From CAVURW01 sp963743595 (lineage in GTDB: Bacteria > Verrucomicrobiota > Verrucomicrobiia > Methylacidiphilales > UBA1321), in assembly GCA_963743595.1 (NCBI GenBank), contig CAVURW010000224.1:1-19635 (forward strand): a stretch of DNA of 19,635 bases, given 5' to 3'. Positions 13,901 to 19,635 of the stretch are shown one piece after another. Both the position numbers and the translations under genes were made by a program. The notes beneath the pieces are model-generated. The model was given only the letters and a program-made list of their open reading frames with translations. It searched no databases and was not told where the DNA came from. Numbering within the stretch: the stretch's first letter is position 1; every line of letters begins with the position of its first letter.

Positions 13901-14166
13901 TGCCCTCGCAGAACTTGTTCCAGGCCAAGGGCCCGAAAGCGCCTTTGCGAGAACCACTTTTTTAGCGTGTCTATTTTGTGTCGGATCTGCAATCGCTTTT
14001 CAGTATTTTGGTGGCTTTTCGGAGGAGGTGGATGGTTTGCGAGAGGGGTGCCGGGACCGTTCGTCACACAGCCACTCGCGTTAGAATTGTCAAAGAACAG
14101 GCTCACTTTCTGAGTAGAAACTCTGACTCCCTTGTATGGATTCTAAGGTTAAGGGGCCAGCGCTAG
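13901..14166 (-). promoter_or_regulatory. CRISPR leader
   Basis: 266 bp between the cas2 stop and the first, perfect repeat; no credible gene. Reading leftwards it contains TTGACA (14093-14088) after GTTCT, possibly a -35, but no good -10 follows at 17 nt. AT-rich runs lie at about 13957-14020. Next to the first repeat an inverted pair CTCGCA (13905-13910)/TGCGAG (13946-13951) could form a structure at the integration site. It should drive pre-crRNA transcription and direct Cas4-Cas1-Cas2 integration. Confidence 0.75.
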
Positions 14167-14457
14167 TTAAACCACAAAGCAAGGGAGATTGATACGAAGA
14201 TACGGTTGGCCCAGGGCAGTGATCCGGCATTCTCCCCGGTCGTGGGCTGGCCCCAGGTTTACAAACAGGACCTGGTCTTCCGTGTGATGGATGATGGAGC
14301 TGATTTCCGTTTCCAGAGCGGTTTTCTCGGACGGGCTCAGGTCGCACTCAAAAATGGAGTACTGCAGGTGGTTTCCAAAGTTCTTGCAGGCTTTGAACGT
14401 CAGACGCAGACGCTTGTCATCCGCCACGTCATAACAGACCAGGTAGGTGTTTCTCAT
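14167..14457 (-). CDS. cas2: CRISPR-associated endonuclease Cas2
   Basis: 96 residues, the usual Cas2 length. The first strand carries LVCYDVADDKRL with Asp10 at the metal-binding position, followed by the ferredoxin-like order (helix, strand QYSIFECDLS, helix, strand DQVLFVNLG). Cas2 forms the central dimer of the spacer-integration complex with Cas1. It starts 8 nt after the cas4-cas1 stop and is the last cas gene before the leader and array. Confidence 0.95.
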   Translation of the reverse strand: MRNTYLVCYDVADDKRLRLTFKACKNFGNHLQYSIFECDLSPSEKTALETEISSIIHHTEDQVLFVNLGPAHDRGECRITALGQPYLRINLPCFVV

Positions 14458-14465
14458 GGGGTTCT

Positions 14466-16469
14466 TTAGCGAGTCATGAAGGGCTGGTAGCCCGCCGGGA
14501 TCTCGCCGGTGAGGTGTTTAGCCAGCAGCCGCGCCTGCAGTTCCAGAGCCCGGCGATAGGTGACTTTGTATTCAAAGATGGGATGAGTGATGATGGTATC
14601 CATGCGCTGCTCATAGGCTTGGAAAAAGTTTTTTCTACCTGCAGGGGAGAGATTGACAGAGTTACCAGCGGTGACGAAGTCGCGTTCATTGAGGATTCGG
14701 TTATTGATGGCGGTGATGACCACCGAATCTGCGATGATAGGCCGGAATTCCTCCATAAGATCTAGAGCCAGGGCTGGCCGTCCGGGGCGGGGCTGATGAT
14801 AAAAGCCCACATAGGGGTCCAGACCCACAGCTGTAGCCGCCAGCGTGCAGTCCTTGCTGAGCAGGCTATAGGCCAGGGAGAGAGCGGCGTTTACGGGATC
14901 CGTAGGAGGGCGACGGTTACGGTTCTGGAAATCGAACCGAGGAAGGTTGTTTTCTTCCGCCAAGGTCTCCGCGTTTTCCCTGCGGAGCATCCCGGAGAAG
15001 TGTTCAAAGTAGACGCTGGCCGCTGATCCTTCGATTCCCAGCAATTCCGGGATGGAACTAGCTTCCAGCGCATCCTCGGCGGATCGCTTTAAGCGGAGAA
15101 TAGGCGCTGGCGGTGGCTCCACGTGATTCCGCATGAGAAGGGTGCGTTGATTGCGAATTTTCCCGTAAACGAATTGTCGTGCCAGCGCCAGTGGCAGCAC
15201 AGGATCAGCGGCGCAGCGGTGTTGTTGGATTCGCGCCAACACGTTCGGGAGCTGGTGGCCGCGCGTGACTCCGTAAAACCAGCCGCCCATGGAAAAATAG
15301 GTGACAGGCACATCCAATTCACAGAGAACCTGAATGGCCTGGGTGGTGATTTGGATATTGCCGAACAGGGCCACGTGAGAGACATCCCGGATTCTGATTT
15401 CATGTATAAGGGCGTCCTTTTCTTTCACCTGCAACACCTCATCGCTACAGCCGACCCGGTAACCCTGCGTGTTCAGATACAGCGGCTTAAGATCGTCCCG
15501 AGGTGCTATCAATCTCCGGGGCGATTCCAGGACATCCGAACGGAGTTTAAGCAGCCGCGTCTCATCTGGCAGACACACAGGGGCCAGGGAACAGCGAACA
15601 CATTTGGGACTGTCCACCAGCGGTGGAGGAATCGGGCCCTTGCTGATGTTTCTGGCCTCGTCGATCTTTAACTGAATCCAGGTTTCCAGCTCCAGGGTCA
15701 TTGTAAGACGGACCCGTTGCTTGTTTCCTCGATAGTAGATCACGCCTTCTTCGCAGTGGTAACCGTTATCCCGGAGAATAAGAATTTGAAGCCCTAGCTG
15801 AATTTTGTCTGTGTCCCAGAGCTCATTTTCTCCATTTACCTCACGGGGACTTCCCGCTTTGTAATCGACGGGGCAAACCTGGCGATTCGCAAAGAGATCG
15901 TCTGAATTCGGGCCGTCCCACGTCTCAACCAAATCCAGTTTGGCAATAACTCCCAGGCGCGGAGAGCTGAGCTGCACGCTGCGGGAGTGAATCACCTCTG
16001 GGGCGGCATTGAGGGAGGAATCGTCCCCCGCTTTACCCTTCTTGCCCTTCTTGGCAGCAGGCATCGCACCGGACCCGGAATCGACCATCTGATGAATAGC
16101 CTGGCCGCGAAGAGTATCCGCGCTCTCCACGAAGACGCCGTCCACATGTTCGTAATAAAAAAGACGCGGGCAGTAGACAAACTCGTTGAGCATCCGCGCG
16201 GGGAGAAGGTCCAGAAGGGCCTGTGGTGCGGAGGTCTCCGGCTGAGGCTGCACCGGGCTTTCTAGCGGATGCAGCGGCGAGGGTATTGGCAGGATTACCG
16301 GGTCAAGCCGTGGATCAACTCCCGGATCCATGACAGGCAGCGATTTATCGACAGGCCCCAGCTCGCTACGGAGTGTTTTCAAAATCTTTGACTCAACCGG
16401 CGACAGGACTTCTGACTGGTGGCGCGGGTGCAGACGGTTTTCCGTCGGGTGGATGAGTCGGTTCTCCAT
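14466..16469 (-). CDS. cas4-cas1: Cas4-Cas1 fusion protein
   Basis: 667 residues. Residues 1-85 are a proline-rich, probably disordered extension. Cas4 domain, about 86-305: Cys100 (YCPRLFYYE), His126, Asp179 (KLDL), the PD-(D/E)XK motif VDYKAG (Asp202, Lys204) and the cluster cysteines Cys290, Cys293 and Cys299. A basic insert AAKKGKKGKAGDD lies at 138-150. Cas1 domain, about 325-667: Glu480 (GIEGSAA), His558 (FYHQPRPGR) and Asp570 (ALDLMEEFRP) form the metal site. Cas4 trims prespacers and selects PAM; Cas1 integrates them with Cas2. The fusion is typical of type I-G. The start shares one base with the csb2 stop (TAATG). Confidence 0.96.
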   Translation of the reverse strand: MENRLIHPTENRLHPRHQSEVLSPVESKILKTLRSELGPVDKSLPVMDPGVDPRLDPVILPIPSPLHPLESPVQPQPETSAPQALLDLLPARMLNEFVYCPRLFYYEHVDGVFVESADTLRGQAIHQMVDSGSGAMPAAKKGKKGKAGDDSSLNAAPEVIHSRSVQLSSPRLGVIAKLDLVETWDGPNSDDLFANRQVCPVDYKAGSPREVNGENELWDTDKIQLGLQILILRDNGYHCEEGVIYYRGNKQRVRLTMTLELETWIQLKIDEARNISKGPIPPPLVDSPKCVRCSLAPVCLPDETRLLKLRSDVLESPRRLIAPRDDLKPLYLNTQGYRVGCSDEVLQVKEKDALIHEIRIRDVSHVALFGNIQITTQAIQVLCELDVPVTYFSMGGWFYGVTRGHQLPNVLARIQQHRCAADPVLPLALARQFVYGKIRNQRTLLMRNHVEPPPAPILRLKRSAEDALEASSIPELLGIEGSAASVYFEHFSGMLRRENAETLAEENNLPRFDFQNRNRRPPTDPVNAALSLAYSLLSKDCTLAATAVGLDPYVGFYHQPRPGRPALALDLMEEFRPIIADSVVITAINNRILNERDFVTAGNSVNLSPAGRKNFFQAYEQRMDTIITHPIFEYKVTYRRALELQARLLAKHLTGEIPAGYQPFMTR

Positions 16470-17995
16470 TATGTCGGTTTTGGTTCTGACCCAGGCACAA
16501 AGAGACCGAGGCCAAAGTGAGATGAATGGCCTAGGGCGATGGGACCTTTAATCGGTGAATTGAAGTGTAGCGTTACAGTGTATCCCCGTTTTAAATCGTT
16601 TGTCGGGCCTCCGCCACCTCGTAAAGTGCGATGTACTTTAACCCAATGGTGTTTTTCATCCACACTGATATTTGCTTCAGGCAATGCCAATTGCCTTAAC
16701 TCATTTTGAATTTCAGCCTCAACGGAACGCCCCGGTCGAGGCTTTCCGTTGCGTCCTGATAAATGTCTTGGTGGAACATATGGGCTAATCGTGCTCCATG
16801 TGGTGCTTGAATCAAAGCAAGATAAAGTGGTTTTAGAAGAAATAGGAACTAGCCTGAGTTGCCAATCAGGATTCCCGTATTCCCAAGGAATGGGTTCTTC
16901 GGAAGCTCTACAAAGCGCTTCTTGTTCGTTAGAGTCAAAAGGAATATTTCTAAAGCAGACTAATCGAGAGAGTTTGCGAGTGGCGATATCTGGCAAAAGC
17001 AAAATCCGCATATGGTGGTGACCTTCCAAAGGTTTACCCGCCAAATCTTTTCCCAAAAATAAGGAGTATACTGATATTTGTTCATCAGAAAGATATGCAA
17101 ATCGGGCCTTGTCGTCACCTAGAAGAACTTGGGCGAGGGCTTTGATGGCTCTGCCACGGAAATTCTCAGTAATACGAATCCAGCATTCGATTTTTGGATA
17201 AACCCGGCCGCCAATGGCAAACTGAACTATTTGAGTCGGAGGGAGTTCTTTAACTGAGATTTTTGGAATCTGTCTAGGCTTGGAAGGTCTGCGGGCATAC
17301 CACCATATCGTTCCCGGCGGGATACGTCGACCTTTCATCAACTTGTCGTCAGTACTCGCAAGTAAACTCTTCATGTTCAGTGGCTGCGATGGATTCGGAA
17401 TGAGTACGGGAGATGAACCATATTCATCTGGAGTTAAGATAGTATTTGGAATCGGCCGTGGTTCAATCGAGGACAGACGTCTAAGACGTGAAAGCGACTC
17501 TGCTCGACCAAAGTAGGTAATTCGCCGTAGAAGTTGATCTAAAAGTTCAATTTCTTTTGAGAGAGGATCGAGAATTGGTTCTGACCATATCCAAAAAACT
17601 GGTGAGTTGGTAGGAGTGTTAACAAAGGTGTCTACTACCAGGGTAGTTTGAGCCCTTTTGACCCAAGGTTCCTTCGCTGCCTTGTCGGATTTTTCCAATG
17701 ATGTTGGTTGATACTGTTTGATCCCTCTCGTAGGCCAGTCCTGAGATCGGGTTGACGTGGGCGGCAAAAAAAAGCATGGCGGCGTTTGTGCCAATTTAGC
17801 CATCAAATCATCACGGATAACCTGATCATTGATTCCGGTTTCTCGATGATATTCATACCATCTTGCCAGTAGTGTTCGTAAAAGTCTCCAGGGGGATGGT
17901 GGCCACTCACCATGAGCGTCTTCGAACGGATTTTGATTCCAGCGGGTGGCGTGGAAGCGACCCACCAGAAAAGTTTGCTCAATAATCAGCGACAT
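16469..17995 (-). CDS. csb2: Csb2, Cas5/Cas6-like subunit of type I-G Cascade
   Basis: 508 residues. FLVGRFHATRWNQ (9-21) and EWPPSPWRLLRTLLARW (30-46) open a RAMP fold, and YFGRAES (161-167) is a Csb2 signature. GHHHMRILLLPD (325-336) carries a His cluster. The C-terminal RAMP has the Gly-rich loop GPIALGHSSHFGLGLF (484-499), characteristic of Cas6-type folds. In I-G systems Csb2 (GSU0054 family) takes the place of both Cas5 and Cas6: it caps the crRNA and is expected to cut the repeat hairpin. There is no separate cas6 in the window, consistent with this. The ATG lies 2 nt after the csb1 stop. Confidence 0.93.
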   Translation of the reverse strand: MSLIIEQTFLVGRFHATRWNQNPFEDAHGEWPPSPWRLLRTLLARWYEYHRETGINDQVIRDDLMAKLAQTPPCFFLPPTSTRSQDWPTRGIKQYQPTSLEKSDKAAKEPWVKRAQTTLVVDTFVNTPTNSPVFWIWSEPILDPLSKEIELLDQLLRRITYFGRAESLSRLRRLSSIEPRPIPNTILTPDEYGSSPVLIPNPSQPLNMKSLLASTDDKLMKGRRIPPGTIWWYARRPSKPRQIPKISVKELPPTQIVQFAIGGRVYPKIECWIRITENFRGRAIKALAQVLLGDDKARFAYLSDEQISVYSLFLGKDLAGKPLEGHHHMRILLLPDIATRKLSRLVCFRNIPFDSNEQEALCRASEEPIPWEYGNPDWQLRLVPISSKTTLSCFDSSTTWSTISPYVPPRHLSGRNGKPRPGRSVEAEIQNELRQLALPEANISVDEKHHWVKVHRTLRGGGGPTNDLKRGYTVTLHFNSPIKGPIALGHSSHFGLGLFVPGSEPKPT

Positions 17996-17997
17996 GA

Positions 17998-19077
17998 TTA
18001 GGGTTCCTCTTCATCTTTCGCCTGATCGTTATCCTCATCAGATGTTTTCTCTGGCATGGCTTTAAAGAGTTCTTTTGATGCATAGTAAACATCCGTGATT
18101 GGGCTTGCTGGAAAACTACAATCCTGGATGGTTTCAGGTAGGTTGATTCCAAGTGCCTCTTTACTGATTGGAGCACCATCTTGATCGGTTATCGTGGACT
18201 GAGTGCACTGTAAATGACACCCGGAACGAAACCGAAAAGGAGAGTGCAACATCCGGGTGATTTTCCATAATGCGAATTCCAACAACATGCGTTTCTGCGA
18301 TTCGTTCAGGCCATGAACTCCATGGCCATATGAACGCAAAAGCCCCAAGTCTATCAGAAAAGTCCCCTCGATTAATTCTGCCGTTTCCTCGTCACGCGAG
18401 AAAATCGGTTGTCCGGAAGTGGTCTTGCCGATTCGGTCAAATTTTACACCGGAACTGCCAACCCGTTTTGCACCAAAAGCCTCTAAATGAGCGGTCAGAA
18501 GCCGACTGATTTTGATTTGCTCTTTGGCAAATAGTACGCCATGAATCAAAGAATTCGGATCAAAACGAAAGATTGTTGTATAAATACTCCACCAATTATC
18601 AGGTGTGATAAAATAGGTTTTATCTTTTTTAATCTCGATAATATCAAACGCCTTTCGTAGGGTTTCTCGGAAGTTTTGCTCTTCAAGTTTTCCATCCAGA
18701 AAATAATCTGAAGCCAAGCGATGGCCTTCGGAGAGCGTTGTAACAACTACTTTATTATCCGGATCGGTAACACATCTTACATATGGCAACCCGGCCAAAT
18801 CGGAGTGAAGAATTCCTGTCGAAGGATTAGAGAAACACAGAGTTTCCAGGTGATTAGCCATGCTTGCGGCACTATCCACAATACACACATGGTCCATCTT
18901 GCCATTACGCTCGATATCATAAATGACATGACCCATTTCAGGAAAGCCTGCGGGCTGGAATCGATCTTGTCCTCCAAGCGGCTCGAACTTGGCTTTAATA
19001 ATCAGGCAAGCGGGCCCATTGGCCGCAAGCATTTGGATAGTGCTCAGATTTTGAGGGGTGATTTCAGGTTTTGACAT
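17998..19077 (-). CDS. csb1: Csb1, Cas7-like backbone subunit of type I-G Cascade
   Basis: 359 residues from the ATG at 19077; a TTG at 19107 would add ten Lys/Asn-rich residues. Csb1 (GSU0053 family) signatures: GGQDRFQPAGFPEMG (35-49), VDSAASMANHLE (67-78) and LSEGHRLASDYF (115-126). The tail is acidic. Csb1 multimerises along the crRNA as Cas7 does. Starting at 19077 it overlaps the end of csx17 by 14 nt, so translation is coupled. No Shine-Dalgarno is seen; the leader is an A-rich, G-free stretch. Confidence 0.94.
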   Translation of the reverse strand: MSKPEITPQNLSTIQMLAANGPACLIIKAKFEPLGGQDRFQPAGFPEMGHVIYDIERNGKMDHVCIVDSAASMANHLETLCFSNPSTGILHSDLAGLPYVRCVTDPDNKVVVTTLSEGHRLASDYFLDGKLEEQNFRETLRKAFDIIEIKKDKTYFITPDNWWSIYTTIFRFDPNSLIHGVLFAKEQIKISRLLTAHLEAFGAKRVGSSGVKFDRIGKTTSGQPIFSRDEETAELIEGTFLIDLGLLRSYGHGVHGLNESQKRMLLEFALWKITRMLHSPFRFRSGCHLQCTQSTITDQDGAPISKEALGINLPETIQDCSFPASPITDVYYASKELFKAMPEKTSDEDNDQAKDEEEP

Positions 19078-19635
19078 GATTTTGTTTGTTTTGTTTTTCG
19101 GGTTCAAGTAGACGGTTTATGAGACTAGCAAGGTCGTTGTCAGATACAGAGAGCACCAAGGCTGATGCAATCCTCCTGGCGTCCATATTTTGAAAGGAAG
19201 GCTGAATGGGCTTAAAGCCCTGGGCTCGATAGCCGGTCAACGCTAGTTCTATCGCTTCATGTAAACTATCCTGCCTCAGAAGATTAAAGAGTTGTCGGGC
19301 GAAACCGGGCTTGGCCATCTTAGGTTGACGGAAGAACATTCTATTGTTGATAGGAAATTCCTTCGGCAGAAAAAAAGGTTTGAAAAAGGCCCAGGCCAGT
19401 AGCTCACAGATTGGAACTTTAAGGCTTGATCTGGAGGAAATGGGATAAGTCCATTCGATCAGGGAGAGTGGAGGGACCCATTGATGTATTGGGTTAAGGA
19501 ATGAAGCATCAGATGATAGGTATTCGGATACATCATCAAGACTGATTTGAACTTGTGTAGCAAGAAGATGCAGGTCGTTTTTCGAGTCGACCAAACGGCG
19601 ACCGACTAAGTCCAGAATAGCGGACTGTGCGTCTC
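19064..19635 (-). CDS. csx17: Csx17 (Cas8-type large subunit), C-terminal part
   Basis: About 189 residues are visible; the frame stays open to the right edge, so the N-terminal part lies outside the window. The end reads GYRAQGFKPIQPSFQNMDAR, then RIASALVLSVSDNDLASLINRLLEPE, matching the C-terminal pattern of Csx17 (GSU0052 family), where an Arg/Ala-rich helix ends in 'DLxxLxxRLLxP'. Csx17 is the PAM-reading large subunit of I-G. Its place directly before csb1 is the standard order, and cas3 is expected upstream of it beyond the window. Confidence 0.85.
   Translation of the reverse strand, partial: DAQSAILDLVGRRLVDSKNDLHLLATQVQISLDDVSEYLSSDASFLNPIHQWVPPLSLIEWTYPISSRSSLKVPICELLAWAFFKPFFLPKEFPINNRMFFRQPKMAKPGFARQLFNLLRQDSLHEAIELALTGYRAQGFKPIQPSFQNMDARRIASALVLSVSDNDLASLINRLLEPEKQNKQNHVKT

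Noticed and set aside
14088..14093. TTGACA in the CRISPR leader as a full sigma70 promoter
   Set aside because: No acceptable -10 hexamer at 16-18 nt, so only noted as a possible -35.
15123..15671. Plus-strand open frame of 182 codons
   Set aside because: It lies entirely antisense to the Cas4-Cas1 gene, which has clear catalytic motifs.

Overview
The window looks like part of a plasmid or integrated conjugative-type element from a free-living Gram-negative bacterium that carries, or abuts, a type I-G (formerly I-U, Geobacter-type) CRISPR-Cas locus. Most plus-strand genes begin with ATG after a G-poor, A/C-rich leader without a Shine-Dalgarno sequence. Together with the plasmid-like unknown gene content, this suggests a PVC-group (for example Verrucomicrobiota) or similar host, but that is inference at low confidence.

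Layout. (1) 29-1422, minus strand: a small excisionase-type HTH gene, an overlapping gene with a second HTH, and an unknown gene with a long charged C-terminal half. (2) 1435-1870: a gene-free, densely self-complementary region with several nested perfect inverted repeats. It ends in an intrinsic terminator on the minus strand, just ahead of the 1422 gene. (3) 2043-8161, plus strand: eight genes that look like an envelope/DNA-transfer module. They are a multi-pass membrane protein, a one-pass membrane protein with a large external part, a secreted proline-rich protein, a small unknown protein, a VirD4/TraG-like coupling ATPase without membrane segments, a membrane-anchored 3D-domain (peptidoglycan-active type) protein and two small unknowns. 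No relaxase, VirB4 or pilin is in the window. (4) 8141-11972: a ribbon-helix-helix-like regulator (minus), small ORFs, three tandem HTH paralogues with a decayed duplicate of the neighbouring gene, a second DNA-binding-like protein, a ParA-type ATPase with Arg for the signature Lys, and a coiled-coil, tail-anchored protein. This resembles a partition/maintenance and regulation module.

(5) 11967-13900: a CRISPR array of 26 36-bp repeats plus one strongly degenerate relic repeat that overlaps the stop codon of the preceding plasmid-type gene. Repeat orientation (3' end ATTGAAGC on the minus strand), the decayed left end and the leader at 13901-14166 all say that the array is transcribed leftwards, in the same direction as the cas genes. 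(6) 14167-19635, minus strand: cas2, a cas4-cas1 fusion, csb2 (Cas5/Cas6-like), csb1 (Cas7-like) and the C-terminal part of csx17 (Cas8-type large subunit), which runs off the right edge. cas3 is expected beyond that edge. Cas4-Cas1 and Cas2 acquire spacers at the leader end, Csb2 processes the transcript, and Csx17-Csb1-Csb2 form the Cascade-like complex that recruits Cas3.

The parts least explained by known families are the structured 1435-1870 region, the shared upstream element at 1864-1929 and 6545-6610, the uncharacterised transfer-like operon, a possible antisense RNA ending at 8757, and the tandem HTH duplication.
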